Assembly: GCA_002719955.1 (NCBI GenBank)
Contig: PBFW01000007.1
Coordinates: 325,168 to 375,075, forward strand
Direction of reading: 5' to 3'
Origin: Deltaproteobacteria bacterium
GTDB lineage: Bacteria; Myxococcota_A; UBA9160; UBA4427
Length of the DNA: 49,908 nucleotides
Under the pieces are notes generated by a model. The model made no database searches. It saw only the letters and a program-made list of their open reading frames with translations, and was not told the DNA's origin. The position numbers and the translations under genes are program-made. Positions 17,466 to 26,248 of the stretch are shown one piece after another; the first letter of the stretch is position 1, and each line of letters opens with the position of its first letter.

Positions 17466-18467
17466 TCAGCCCAGGCCGGCGGCCGCCGCGAAAGCGCGCA
17501 GCCCACGTTCCCAATCCGGCAGCGCATGGCCACCGATGATCCGGGTGGCTCCGCGTGCCTTGAGCGAGTCGATCTGCTCGCCAAGCTGGCCCGGCGTGAG
17601 CGCCGACTCGCGAGCGAAGGCCTCGAGCGCATCGCGATGTCGCTCCGAGAAGGCCCGGTCATGGGCGTTTACGTGGGTCATATGTCCTTCGTGCACGCGC
17701 AGGTGGCGGGTCCGCTCGGGGAGCTGCTCGATCGTCGCGAGCCAATCTCGGCCGTAGGGCAGCTGGTCCAGTTGCTCGCGGGAGCCACTGAAGCCGTCGA
17801 AGAAGAGGTGGTACTGCAGCGTGAACATCACACGCGCCGCCTCGATGAGCCGCGGGCTCGTGGCCGATTCACCGTCCTCGAGCGCGAAGCCGTGAAGCGG
17901 GAGCACGAGCCGATCGAAGCCGCCGGGGGCCCGCTCGGGCTCGCCGTAATAGACGAGGCCGTCTCCACAGCGCTTCGCGACGTCGATGCCCTTGGGACCG
18001 TTCCCGGCCACGAATAGTGGCACGTCGATCGCCTCGGGGAGCGGATCGTTGGGTGAGCGGATCAGCTTCTGGACGGCGCCGTCGATCTCGACCTCCTCAC
18101 CGGCGAGCAGCGCGCGCAGTTGGCCGATGAAACGCTCCATGAACGCCCAGCTGAGGGGCCTCTTTCCCATCGCCATTCGGCCGGTGAAGCCGGTTCCCAT
18201 CGCCACCTCGAGACGCCCGGGCGCGCGCTGCCAGAGCGTCGCGATAGCGGACGCCTGGGTGATCGGTGTGCGGAGGTGGGGGATCAGGACATAGGTGCCC
18301 ACGCGGATGCGCTGTGTGCTGCGAAGCGCCTCGGCGATCGTGAGCCAGACGTCGGTCTCGAGCGCCGGCGAATCGTAGAAGCCGATATAGTCGAAGCCGA
18401 GGGACTCCGCGACCCAGGCCTGCTGGGCGGCCTCCGGGGTCGATGCAAATGCACAGCCGAACTCCAT
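17466..18467 (-). CDS. LLM-class flavin-dependent oxidoreductase
   Basis: A 333-residue luciferase-like TIM-barrel protein: MEFGCAFASTPEAAQQAW, ESLGFDYIGFYDSPALETD, RIRVGTYVLIPHLRTP, then RLEVAMGTGFTGRMAMGKR. PLFVAGNGPKGIDVAKRCGD matches the conserved barrel strand of F420- or FMN-dependent members. It probably oxidises or reduces a small organic substrate with F420 or FMN; the substrate is unknown. The ATG at 18467 follows GGGAGGGGCAGGAG closely. Its stop lies 30 nt from the truncated ligase, so the original operon partner seems to have been deleted. Confidence 0.88.
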   Translation of the reverse strand: MEFGCAFASTPEAAQQAWVAESLGFDYIGFYDSPALETDVWLTIAEALRSTQRIRVGTYVLIPHLRTPITQASAIATLWQRAPGRLEVAMGTGFTGRMAMGKRPLSWAFMERFIGQLRALLAGEEVEIDGAVQKLIRSPNDPLPEAIDVPLFVAGNGPKGIDVAKRCGDGLVYYGEPERAPGGFDRLVLPLHGFALEDGESATSPRLIEAARVMFTLQYHLFFDGFSGSREQLDQLPYGRDWLATIEQLPERTRHLRVHEGHMTHVNAHDRAFSERHRDALEAFARESALTPGQLGEQIDSLKARGATRIIGGHALPDWERGLRAFAAAAGLG

Positions 18468-18551
18468 CTCCTGCCCCTCCCTTCTCTCTATCGTTTGGGG
18501 TTGCTGCCCCGGGCTCGCGCCCGAAAATAACCCAGGATCTCGGCGTCGCGC

Positions 18552-19640
18552 TTAGCGCCGGGGAACGCCCGTGCCAAAGACATTGATGGCGCGATTGAAG
18601 GGCGCGCGCCGCTCGGGATCGTAGTCGGATCTGCCCACGGGAGAGTCGTCCCAGAGCACGGCGGCCTCCGCTTGCGGGAGATGCTCGAGAACCATCCCGC
18701 GCGCCGTATCGTCCAGCCCCGCCCACTCTCTTCGGAGCTCCTCGAGACACCACACGCGGTAACGCGAACTCGGCACCCCTTCGTATCTGCAACCCTGGAT
18801 GACCTGGTCGTAGCGCTCTAGACCCCGCCCATAGGCGGCGGCGTTCTCGCGAAGTTGCACGAGGTGCGTTTCGCCCGCTTCGCCCAGCAGCGCGGATAAC
18901 GGAGCATCGATCTCTGAGATCAGTGCAGACGCCTCACTGGTTGCCCGGGCGTTCCACATCCGCGCGACCCAGGCGTAAACGCCTGGCGCGCGGCGGCGCA
19001 TGATCTCCTGCGGTGTCGGGTCCTGCCCAAAATGGCGAAGCATCGGTCCCATCATGCCGAAGTCGGCGACGGTCGGTTGCTCACCAAGAAGAAAACGCCG
19101 CCGCTCGAAGATGGCTTCGAGCAAGTCGAGAGCGTTCAAATAGCCCCGCTCGACATGATCGAGGGTCGTTTCCGAGACACCGTCGCCGCGCACGAAGCCA
19201 CCGAATTGGCGGCGCGCTACAAGGAAGCGCTTCAGAAACCGAGGTAACCGGTTTTCTTGCAGCACGTCATCCACGATGACCCCGCTCGCATACTCACGAT
19301 CTGACCGAAAACTCCAGCGGTAATGCATGGCGGAGCGCCACAACCATTCGTCGGCGTAATCCTCGAGCAGGAGCGCTACGAAGCGAAGTGCGGGGTCACT
19401 CGGGTAGACGGAGGGCGAATCCTGTTGGCCCTCGAACCAGGCGATAATGGGCGACGAATCGGAGAGCCATCGCCCGTCCTCGAGCTCGAGCACGGGCATT
19501 TGTACCGCACCGGCACCGGCGAGGATTCTACGTCGATGGGGCTCCGTGGGGAGCGGCTCGTACGCGATCGAGCGGAAGCGAAGATAGCTCTCGAGCTTTC
19601 CGGTGTAGTACGAGATGCGGCAGCCATAGACTCGAATCAT
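18552..19640 (-). CDS. Glutathione S-transferase-like protein with C-terminal extension
   Basis: A 362-residue protein. Residues 1-75 are a GST N-terminal thioredoxin fold: MIRVYGCRISYYTGKLESYL, then QMPVLELEDGRWLSDSSPII (VP-like cis-Pro and the Glu/Ser-Ser glutathione contact). Residues 85-235 are the helical GST domain (FLLGEQPTVADFGMMGPML is the N-capping motif). About 120 further residues (LLGEAGETHLVQLREN onwards) have no counterpart in ordinary 200-230-residue GSTs; VLEHLPQAEAAVLWDD is near the end. The ATG at 19640 is preferred to one 39 nt upstream because it begins the first beta strand. Co-directional with the LLM gene 84 bp downstream. Confidence 0.82.
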   Translation of the reverse strand: MIRVYGCRISYYTGKLESYLRFRSIAYEPLPTEPHRRRILAGAGAVQMPVLELEDGRWLSDSSPIIAWFEGQQDSPSVYPSDPALRFVALLLEDYADEWLWRSAMHYRWSFRSDREYASGVIVDDVLQENRLPRFLKRFLVARRQFGGFVRGDGVSETTLDHVERGYLNALDLLEAIFERRRFLLGEQPTVADFGMMGPMLRHFGQDPTPQEIMRRRAPGVYAWVARMWNARATSEASALISEIDAPLSALLGEAGETHLVQLRENAAAYGRGLERYDQVIQGCRYEGVPSSRYRVWCLEELRREWAGLDDTARGMVLEHLPQAEAAVLWDDSPVGRSDYDPERRAPFNRAINVFGTGVPRR

Positions 19641-19748
19641 CGGGGTCCCGTCCTGAGGGGGGCGCCCGAAAGAAAGCACAGGTCACCCGCCGCAGTGAGC
19701 GGAACCGTGCATGGCGCATCGATACCGGGTTCGATGCGCCCCCGCGCT

Positions 19749-20020
19749 TCAGACTTCGAGAAGCTGCTTGCCGAAATTGGTACCGCTATAGAGGCGCAGC
19801 AAGGCCTTGGGCACATTCTCGAATCCTCGCTGGACATCGGCTTTCCAGGCGATGCTTCCGTCGTCGACCCAGGCGTCGAGATCGCGGGTCGCATCCCCCA
19901 GGCGCGCGAAGTGATCGAGGACGACGAAGCCACGGATCGTTCCCCGCTGGGCGACCACCCGGTAATCATTGCGTGGACCCGGTGGCAGATCACTTTCGTG
20001 GTAGGCCGAGATGGCACCCG
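19749..20020 (-). pseudogene. 3' fragment of an NADP-dependent oxidoreductase (MDR, curcumin/alkenal reductase type)
   Basis: The frame gives GAISAYHESDLPPGPRND, then VVAQRGTIRGFVVLDHF, DLDAWVDDGSIAWKADV and LLRLYSGTNFGKQLLEV. This is the C-terminal end of YncB/CurA-type NADPH-dependent alkenal/one oxidoreductases, whose ending reads ...ENxPxALLxLFxGxNxGKxxVxV. The nucleotide-binding and N-terminal domains are missing and the upstream codons lose similarity near 20020. A truncated remnant of about 90 codons lying just beside the first copy of the 87-bp repeat. Confidence 0.6.
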
Positions 20021-20180
20021 AGGATCTCGAGATCGGGATGGAGGTGGAGGCAATCTTCGAAGCCGTCACCCCGGAGATCACGCTGCCACGATTCAAGCGG
20101 GTCGTCGCCGGGTAGGGATCGGGTCGATTCGGGCTCGCTGAAGGGCAGGAAGGAAGAGGGTAGGTAGTACGCTCGAATCG

Positions 20181-20267
20181 GATAGAGAATTCAATCGGCT
20201 TTTTCTGCACCGTCTGTAGGCAGCCGTATGACAACCAGAACCCAGACGGGCAACACTCACCCCGTTC
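20181..20267 (-). repeat. 87-bp direct repeat, copy 1 (after the stomatin gene)
   Basis: Matches 21950-22036 at 79 of 87 positions with no gaps. It lies 13 bp downstream of the stomatin stop. Read in the direction of the operon (minus strand) the heptamers CCGUCUG (20249-20243) and CAGACGG (20216-20210) can pair around a 26-nt loop, followed by an A-rich run. It may be part of the operon's 3' untranslated region. Confidence 0.8.
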
Positions 20268-20280
20268 AAAGGCTGTCGGG

Positions 20281-21258
20281 TCAGAGTGCGAATTCTTCGC
20301 TGTCAGCGGAACTCACTGAGGACCGAGACGGCTCCGGTTCATCGTCCCCCCCTTTCACGACCGTCGTGGCCAGAGCCAACATCGATGCGATATCACTCAG
20401 GTTTGCAGGGACCACCAGGGTGTTGGCTTCCTTTGCGAGCTGCCCGAATTGGGCAACATATTGTTCCGCCACCCGAAGCTGCATCGCCTCGTGCCCCCCC
20501 GGACTGGCCACGGCGCTCCCGACCTGACGAAGACCCTCCGCCGTAGCCGCCGCGACGGCTTCGATCGCCGCGGCCTCGCCCTCGGCCTCGTTGATCTGCT
20601 GCTGGCGTTTCGCTTCCGATTGTTTGATGACCATCTGCTTTTCGCCTTCGGCGCGGTTGACGTTCGCGTCCCGCACACCCTCCGACTCGAGTACGACAGC
20701 ACGCTTCTCGCGCTCCGCACGCATCTGCTTCTCCATCGCTTCTATGACGTCACGCGGCGGATTGATATTTCGGATCTCGTAGCGGAGAACCTTCACGCCC
20801 CACGGATCGCTCGCCAGATCGACTTCACGCACGACGTTCGCATTGATCACGTTTCGCTCGACAAAAGTTCGATCGAGGTCGATGCGCCCAATCTCGCTTC
20901 GGAGCGTCGTCTGGGCAAGCTGGGAAATCGCGAAGACATGGTCCTGAATCCCGTAGGAAGCTCTCTGCGGATCGAGGATCTGCATGTACAGGACGCCGTC
21001 TACACCGACCTGCACGTTGTCCATCGTGATGCAGACCTGCTCGGGGATGTCGACCGCCATCTCCTTGAGAGAGTGCTTGTAGGCGATCCGCTCGACGAAG
21101 GGGACCAAAATATGGAAGCCGGCCCGCAAGGTTCTGCTGTACTTCCCGAGGTTCTCGACGACGTATGCCTTCTGTTGCGGCACGATAGTCGCCGTCTTCG
21201 CGATCGTAACGATCGCGAGCACCACGAGCCCGATGATCCCAAAGGTAAAAATCTCCAC
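20281..21258 (-). CDS. SPFH-domain membrane protein (stomatin / QmcA-like)
   Basis: A 325-residue protein with one N-terminal transmembrane helix (FGIIGLVVLAIVTIAKTA) and the SPFH domain at about 25-190: VPQQKAYVVENLGKYSRTL, GFHILVPFVERIAYKHSL, VDGVLYMQILDPQRASYGI and LRSEIGRIDLDRTFVERN. The coiled-coil region 190-255 is charged and Ala-rich (EKQMRAEREKRAVVLESEG, GEKQMVIKQSEAKRQQQIN). Stomatins oligomerise in membrane microdomains and scaffold proteases and other proteins; their bacterial partner is usually an NfeD protein. Here the NfeD gene lies just upstream in the same direction (97 bp gap), which supports that pairing. The whole operon is bracketed by direct repeats. Confidence 0.92.
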   Translation of the reverse strand: MEIFTFGIIGLVVLAIVTIAKTATIVPQQKAYVVENLGKYSRTLRAGFHILVPFVERIAYKHSLKEMAVDIPEQVCITMDNVQVGVDGVLYMQILDPQRASYGIQDHVFAISQLAQTTLRSEIGRIDLDRTFVERNVINANVVREVDLASDPWGVKVLRYEIRNINPPRDVIEAMEKQMRAEREKRAVVLESEGVRDANVNRAEGEKQMVIKQSEAKRQQQINEAEGEAAAIEAVAAATAEGLRQVGSAVASPGGHEAMQLRVAEQYVAQFGQLAKEANTLVVPANLSDIASMLALATTVVKGGDDEPEPSRSSVSSADSEEFAL

Positions 21259-21355
21259 GATCCGTTCCCCCTTCCCTCTACCCGTTCATGCTGAATGGAC
21301 CCTCACCTTCGCATTCGAATCGGGTATCCCTTCGAGCACCAGATTCACCGCGAAG

Positions 21356-21793
21356 CTAGTCGTCGAGGCGAAGGTCGAGAACCAACCCTTCGGAACGTTC
21401 CACCCGGCAGGGTGCCCCCGGCACGATCGTCGCGCTTCCCTGATTGCGTCCGGTCCAAGTCGAGCCGCGCAGTGTGACAGACCCGGTCGTTCCTGGCGCG
21501 ATCTCGTCGAGCGCGATCGCCCGATCGCCTTCGACCCCCTCGCGAATCGCGCCCTCCGGAGGGGGGTGCAGGACCGTGTAGAGACGACGTCTGAAGAGGA
21601 CGAAAGAACCGACGGCCAGGACCGCGAAGACGATCCATTCCAGCCAGAACGGCATGTCTACCCCCGCAACCGATAGCAATCCGACGAGGAGCGCCGAAAC
21701 ACCGAGGAACACGAGATAGAACTCGAGATCGACGAAGGTCATCTCGGCCGCCAGAAGCAAGGCTCCAACCGTGACCCAACCCCACCAAGGCAT
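21356..21793 (-). CDS. NfeD-family membrane protein
   Basis: A 145-residue protein with two to three N-terminal helices (MPWWGWVTVGALLLAAEM, FYLVFLGVSALLVGLLSVA, WLEWIVFAVLAVGSFVLF) and a C-terminal OB-fold-like soluble domain from about residue 80 (VEGDRAIALDEIAPGTTG, GSVTLRGSTWTGRN). This is the short NfeD1b/YbbK-partner type without the ClpP-like protease domain. It is thought to control or anchor SPFH oligomers. The ATG at 21793 follows GGGAGGGGGGTAGGG; the frame is open for 120 nt upstream but has no helix or ribosome-binding site there. First gene of the operon. Confidence 0.88.
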   Translation of the reverse strand: MPWWGWVTVGALLLAAEMTFVDLEFYLVFLGVSALLVGLLSVAGVDMPFWLEWIVFAVLAVGSFVLFRRRLYTVLHPPPEGAIREGVEGDRAIALDEIAPGTTGSVTLRGSTWTGRNQGSATIVPGAPCRVERSEGLVLDLRLDD

Positions 21794-21949
21794 CCCTACC
21801 CCCCTCCCGATCGTTTTCGACACTTCGAAGAGACGCGCGCGTCCGTGAGAATAACACAGACGATCCGACCGTGGACCCGAGACGATTCCTACGTGGACGA
21901 AGGGATGCCCCACGCGCAGGGCTCGCAGGCCACCGCAATTGCCTCCGCA

Positions 21950-22036
21950 GATAGAGAATCCAATTGGCTCTTACCGCACCGCCCGTAGGCAGCCGTATGA
22001 CAACTAGAACCCAGACGGGCAACACTCACCCCGTTC
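21950..22036 (-). repeat. 87-bp direct repeat, copy 2 (before the NfeD gene)
   Basis: Second copy of the repeat at 20181-20267, about 157 bp upstream of the NfeD start. The eight differences are mostly C/T changes. In the minus-strand sense the pairing heptamers become CCGUCUG (22018-22012) and CGGGCGG (21985-21979), which still pair fully through two G-U pairs, whereas the plus-strand equivalent would have mismatches. Confidence 0.8.
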
Positions 22037-22043
22037 CGGGAAT

Positions 22044-22117
22044 CTCGGCCGATCGAATCTCATCTGCTGAAGATGCTAGGCTGAGATTTCAATAATCTCC
22101 CTGATCGGCCGAGTTTT
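22044..22117. repeat. Long nested inverted repeat followed by T-run
   Basis: CTCGGCCGATC (22044-22054) and GATCGGCCGAG (22103-22113) are perfect 11-bp inverted arms, with an inner pair AATCTCA (22056-22062) and TGAGATT (22082-22088). TTTT follows at 22114-22117 in the plus direction. It could be a terminator, a structured 5' leader for the hydrolase gene, or a protein-binding cruciform. It is not present beside copy 1 of the 87-bp repeat. Confidence 0.6.
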
Positions 22118-22356
22118 CGCAGACTACGACATCAGCGCACGCTCCGCCGCCACACCGATCTTGTGTCACCCCATAGCGGCCGCCAGCCCACCTCGCGTAC
22201 TACATATGACAATCAAGGTTGACGCACGGCATATTTCCCCCATTCGGATCCTGGAAGCCCATTGCCCCACCGCTCATCGACGGGTCTCGGAAGCCTCCCA
22301 ATCGCGCGGTCGCACCAGGACATGCCTCCGAGACGAAAAGCCTCTCAGGTGACAAG

Positions 22357-23091
22357 ATGAATCGAAATATTCTCGTTCGCGCGCTCCTGGTCGTCTTGGT
22401 GCTCTTTCTCGGCACATCCGGTTGGATCATCGATCGCGAGGTCGGTCGAACCTTCTCTGACGACCCCTTGGTGTGGGAACCGGAGATCGCTGCCTTCGAA
22501 CGCGTCGATCGCGAATCGCCTCCGCCACGCGATGCGATCCTCTTTGTGGGGAGCTCGAGCATCCGCTTCTGGGATGATCTCGCCAAGGACATGGCGCCAA
22601 TGAACGTCATCCGCCGCGGCTTCGGCGGAGCGAAGCTGTCGGACCTCATCCACTTCACCGATCGCATCATCCTCCCCTACTCGCCCCGAGCGATCGTGAT
22701 CCACGCGGGAGGCAACGAGCTGACCGATGCACCGGGAAACCGACGGCGCACACCCGAGAAAGCGTTCGCAGATTTCCAGTCGCTGATCGCGCTCATTCGG
22801 GAAGAACTCCCCGACGTCCCGATCTACTACCTCGCGTTGCGACCGTCGAGCCTCCCCGATGCCCGGGATCGCCTGCTTCAGCGGGTGCGCGAGGACTGCG
22901 AAGCGCAGCCCGACCTTCACTATCTCGACGCGGGCGCTGGATTGGCCCTTGCGGACGGTTCCCCGAATCCGCGGCTCATTCGCTGGGACTTCATCCACTT
23001 GAACCGCGAGGGCTACGAGGCCTGGGCACCCCCTGTCCGCGAACGCCTGCTCGGTGATCTGGGTCCGGGTCCGCTGCACCCGGCGCCGTGA
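22357..23091 (+). CDS. Exported SGNH/GDSL-type hydrolase
   Basis: A 244-residue protein with an N-terminal membrane or signal segment (NILVRALLVVLVLFLGTSGW). The SGNH blocks are in order: block I FVGSSSIRFWDD (catalytic Ser), block II Gly in RRGFGGAKLSDL, block III IHAGGNELTDAP (Asn) and block V WDFIHLNREGYEAW (Asp/His). This family hydrolyses ester or acyl groups on lipids, glycans or cell-wall material; a periplasmic or membrane-anchored esterase is likely. The ATG at 22357 follows CAGGTGACAAG; an upstream in-frame stretch to 22219 is not supported. Upstream lies the long inverted repeat. Confidence 0.88.
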   Translation: MNRNILVRALLVVLVLFLGTSGWIIDREVGRTFSDDPLVWEPEIAAFERVDRESPPPRDAILFVGSSSIRFWDDLAKDMAPMNVIRRGFGGAKLSDLIHFTDRIILPYSPRAIVIHAGGNELTDAPGNRRRTPEKAFADFQSLIALIREELPDVPIYYLALRPSSLPDARDRLLQRVREDCEAQPDLHYLDAGAGLALADGSPNPRLIRWDFIHLNREGYEAWAPPVRERLLGDLGPGPLHPAP

Positions 23092-23520
23092 GAGGCAGCC
23101 GACGCGGCCGAGCACGTTGTCGGTGTGGCCGGGGTGCTGGTCCACGAGGGGCAGCTCTATGTGGGCTGCGATCTTGGCTTCTTCTGGAAAAGAGCGCCCG
23201 CCCCGGCGAGCTGGGTGCTTCCGCTGGTCTCCAGTTTCCGCATGGATTCGCGACCCCGGCGCCCGGCGCCGGACCGTCGTAGAGGTCCGTTCGAAAAACC
23301 GGGTTGCCTGATAGAATGGAAATGAATGAGCGCCTTCGAGGTTGCGAGTGGCTTGATCTCGATCGGAGTTGGCCTGGCTCACGATGGTGGTCCTGATCAT
23401 TGAACTCTCGGCGCTTACGATTGGTTGGGCGGTGCCGGCGGAACTCCCTTCGGTGAAGCTTTGACGATTCACAAAGGGGAGTTTCCATTTGGATTTCCGA
23501 GTGAGTCAGTCTTGTTCAAG
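23092..23520. other. Spacer with possible degenerate coding sequence
   Basis: About 430 bp. From roughly 23101 to 23230 the plus frame reads VVGVAGVLVHEGQLYVGCD and LGFFWKRAPAPASW, which looks protein-like but has no start, breaks off and matches no family I recognise. It may be a remnant. Nothing else is visible before the terminator-like hairpin. Confidence 0.25.
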
Positions 23521-23545
23521 CCCCCGGCAGAGCTGGGGGGATTTT
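23521..23545 (+). terminator. Terminator-like hairpin before the MFS gene
   Basis: CCCCCGGC (23521-23528) pairs with GCTGGGGG (23532-23539) over eight pairs with an AGA loop, followed by GATTTT. This fits an intrinsic terminator in the plus direction, ending any transcript from upstream just 15-20 nt before the MFS start. Because it is so close it could instead act as an attenuator or mask the ribosome-binding site. Confidence 0.5.
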
Positions 23546-23559
23546 GATTGGGCCCATCC

Positions 23560-24825
23560 ATGACGACCGCGGCCCTGCCCTCCCCCAGCTTCAAGAACCG
23601 CTCGCGCCAGGTCCTCATGGCGGGTTTCACCGGGAGTTTCTTCTCGGTGGGCTTCAGCATGTATCTGTTCGGCGTCTTCCAGAACGCCATGCTGCAGTCC
23701 TTCGAGGGCAGTGTCGCGATGTTCTCCCTGGCGCCCACCGTGATGAGCATCATCTCGGGCGTTCTCTCCCCCTTCGTGGGGCGCGCACTCGCCACCCGCG
23801 CACGTCCCGGCGTCTCCATTCGGACGGCGATGGTCGTGGGCGCCCTCGGTATAGGGACAGGACTCCTCGGCATCTCATGGGTGCAGTCGGCCATCGGGGC
23901 CGCTCTGATCTTCGCATTGCTGATCGCCCCCGGTACGGTGATGCTCGGGCCCCTCGTCACCCAGACGATGATCACGAACTGGTTCGAAGCCACTCGGGGT
24001 CAGAAGCTCGGCATCGTCGTGGCGGGAACCACCGTCGCGGGGGGACTCGTGCCCGTCTTCGCGGCGCAGCTCATCGAGCTCTTTGGCTGGCGCGACGCCC
24101 TCGCGATCCTGGGCGTCATCATGCTCGCGGTTCCGCTCCCCATCGCCGCGCTGCTGGCTCGCTCGACGCCCGAGGAGGTGGGCGAAAGTCCCGACGGAGC
24201 CGCGGCCCCGAAAACAGACGCCCCCACAGCCCCGAGCGAGAGTCCGCTCAGCACGGCAGACCTGCTACGCCTCCCGGCCTTCTGGCTCTGCGGCATCCTG
24301 TTCGCCCTGCAATTTACTGCGGGCTCGGTGAGCGTCCTCTACACCGTCCCCTACGCGCAACAGCTCGGGCTCGGGCTCGTGGCCAGCGCGTCGATCCTCT
24401 CCCTGCGCTCGCTCTTCGGTGCGCTGGGAAAGGTGATGCTTGGCAGCCTCTCCGATCGCGTAGGCGTCAAACGCATGATCTACTGCTGCTTCGCTGTCGA
24501 AATCGCCCTCACGACATTGATGGTGCAGACCCGGGACCCGATCTGGTTCACCGTCTTCGGCGTGGGGATCGGCTTCGTAGGCGCCGCCATGTTGCCGCTC
24601 AAGGGGGCCTTCGTCGGGGAGCTCTTCGGGCGCGCCAATTTCGGAAGCGCCCTCGGACTGATGCAGACCGTGGCCCTGCCCTTCAGCCCACTGCTCATTC
24701 CGCTGGCGGGCTATGTGAAGGATCTCACCGACGACTACGCGGTGGTCTTCGCCGGTGCGATTCCCCTCTACGCCGTAGGCGCGCTTCTGCTCTCCTTCAT
24801 CAAGAGCCCGGACGCTCGGGCCTGA
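23560..24825 (+). CDS. MFS transporter
   Basis: A 421-residue transporter with about 12 membrane segments. First helix region VLMAGFTGSFFSVGFSMYLFG, loop motif GVLSPFVGRALATRARPG after helix 2, GTVMLGPLVTQTMITNWFE on helix 5, and the second-half loop MLGSLSDRVGVKRMIY. A charged linker (GESPDGAAAPKTDAPTAP) separates the halves. It resembles monocarboxylate/oxalate-type carriers. ATG 23560 was preferred over TTG 23548 because it is the usual length; no good ribosome-binding site is seen for either, and the terminator-like hairpin lies directly upstream. An LLM oxidoreductase follows 116 bp downstream in the same direction, so uptake and conversion of one substrate is possible. Confidence 0.85.
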   Translation: MTTAALPSPSFKNRSRQVLMAGFTGSFFSVGFSMYLFGVFQNAMLQSFEGSVAMFSLAPTVMSIISGVLSPFVGRALATRARPGVSIRTAMVVGALGIGTGLLGISWVQSAIGAALIFALLIAPGTVMLGPLVTQTMITNWFEATRGQKLGIVVAGTTVAGGLVPVFAAQLIELFGWRDALAILGVIMLAVPLPIAALLARSTPEEVGESPDGAAAPKTDAPTAPSESPLSTADLLRLPAFWLCGILFALQFTAGSVSVLYTVPYAQQLGLGLVASASILSLRSLFGALGKVMLGSLSDRVGVKRMIYCCFAVEIALTTLMVQTRDPIWFTVFGVGIGFVGAAMLPLKGAFVGELFGRANFGSALGLMQTVALPFSPLLIPLAGYVKDLTDDYAVVFAGAIPLYAVGALLLSFIKSPDARA

Positions 24826-24941
24826 TTCCTTCGGCACCCTCGCCGAGACCGACGAAGAGCACGACGATCCTTCGATCCTTCATCGGGTTCGGCCTGATCC
24901 CATCCGCCCAGACCCGCCGCTCACGATCCTTCTCGTCGCCC

Positions 24942-26138
24942 ATGAGTCCGACCTCGAGCCATTTGCGCGACATTCCAATCGAGACGATCCTTATTCACCG
25001 TCATGGCCGACATTCCCCTCTCGCGCGTGCTCGTCTCGGAATCGACCTGATGGCCGATGCCTCCAATCGCATCGCTCCGCGTGGCCTCGAACTCTGGCAG
25101 GCGGGCTACGACACGGTCGCTGTCCGCCCTGGAGACGGGGCCGCCCTCGAGGCCGCGGGCTGGGACGGCAAGATGGCGATGGATTCTCAATCGCTGGCAG
25201 CGGACCCCTACGTCGTCCTCTCCGCGCTCGCCGTTGATTCCGCGCACCTGAAGCTGGGCACCAGCGTCACGAATCCCTACACGCGCCACCCGGCCGTGAC
25301 CGCGGCGGCGATGGTGTCCTTGCAGGCGCTGTCCAGGGGACGAGCCGTCCTCGGGATCGGGCGTGGCGACTCGTCGCTCGCCTACCTCGGGCGTGCCCCC
25401 CTCTCGGTCGAGGCCTTCGAACGATGCCTCTCGGCCCTGCAATCCTATCTGCGCGGCGAGGCCGTACCCTTCGAGGCACTCGATTGGAGTGGGGCTGGGG
25501 CTCCATCCCTGGAAACGATCGAGCTCGGCCGCGCGCCCGAAGCCGCCCAGCTCCGCTGGATCCCCGAGGATCTTCCGAAGGTGCCACTGGACGTGGCCGC
25601 CACGGGCCCCCGCGTCATCGCGGCCGCGGCTCGTCGCGCGGAGCGGGTGACGCTCGGGGTCGGTGCGGCGCCAGAGAGGGTGGCGTGGGCCGTCGACATC
25701 GCTCGAAAGGCGCGCGCGGACAGCTCCATCGGCGCACAGGTCATCGTCATGCCCCATCCCGATCCGGAAAGGGCTCGCCGCTTCGCCGCTGGCCTGACCG
25801 CATCGCTCGCCCGCTTTTCGACCCTCAACGGGCGCACCGTCGGTCCAGCCAGCCCCGCCGAGTTCGAGGTCTTCGAGAACCTGCGCGCGCATTACGATAT
25901 GAATCAGCACGGACGAGCGCCCGAGGGCGTGCTCACCGCTGATTTCGTGGACCGTTTCGCGGTCGTCGGCACACCCGACCACTGTGTCGACCGTCTGGCT
26001 CGGCTCGTCGAGCTGGGGATCACGCGCTTCGTCATCTGCGGGCCGCTCGGCTGGACCGACCCGGCGGAGGAGCAGATCAGTCGCGACCTGCTGACGGCAG
26101 AGGTATTGCCCGCGCTGCGGAAGACCGTTGCCCCCTGA
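24942..26138 (+). CDS. LLM-class flavin/F420-dependent oxidoreductase
   Basis: A protein of up to 398 residues. The first barrel strand is LGIDLMADASN, followed by LKLGTSVTNPYTRHPAVTA, LSRGRAVLGIGRGDSSLAYL and PLDVAATGPRVIAAAARRA, which match methylenetetrahydromethanopterin-reductase-like members that use F420 or FMN. Near the end VVGTPDHCVDRLARLVELGI is the conserved final strand-helix. The start is uncertain: ATG 24942 keeps the first strand but adds about 30 unusual residues; ATG 25050 lies inside the strand. The frame is open for 1.4 kb further upstream across the MFS gene, which is a shadow. The substrate is unknown. Confidence 0.82.
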   Translation: MSPTSSHLRDIPIETILIHRHGRHSPLARARLGIDLMADASNRIAPRGLELWQAGYDTVAVRPGDGAALEAAGWDGKMAMDSQSLAADPYVVLSALAVDSAHLKLGTSVTNPYTRHPAVTAAAMVSLQALSRGRAVLGIGRGDSSLAYLGRAPLSVEAFERCLSALQSYLRGEAVPFEALDWSGAGAPSLETIELGRAPEAAQLRWIPEDLPKVPLDVAATGPRVIAAAARRAERVTLGVGAAPERVAWAVDIARKARADSSIGAQVIVMPHPDPERARRFAAGLTASLARFSTLNGRTVGPASPAEFEVFENLRAHYDMNQHGRAPEGVLTADFVDRFAVVGTPDHCVDRLARLVELGITRFVICGPLGWTDPAEEQISRDLLTAEVLPALRKTVAP

Positions 26139-26248
26139 GAGCGAGCGAGCTCGAAGGACGCTGGAGCAGTGGGGGGAAACTGATCCAAAACAGGACCCTT
26201 TGCAACTTCAGCTGCTATAGACTCGGCCGACGCCATCCGGAGGAAGCC

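Noticed and set aside
23544..26138. An 864-residue frame running through the MFS gene into the LLM gene
   Set aside because: The 5' half is a shadow of the MFS gene in another frame; only the last 400 codons show family motifs.
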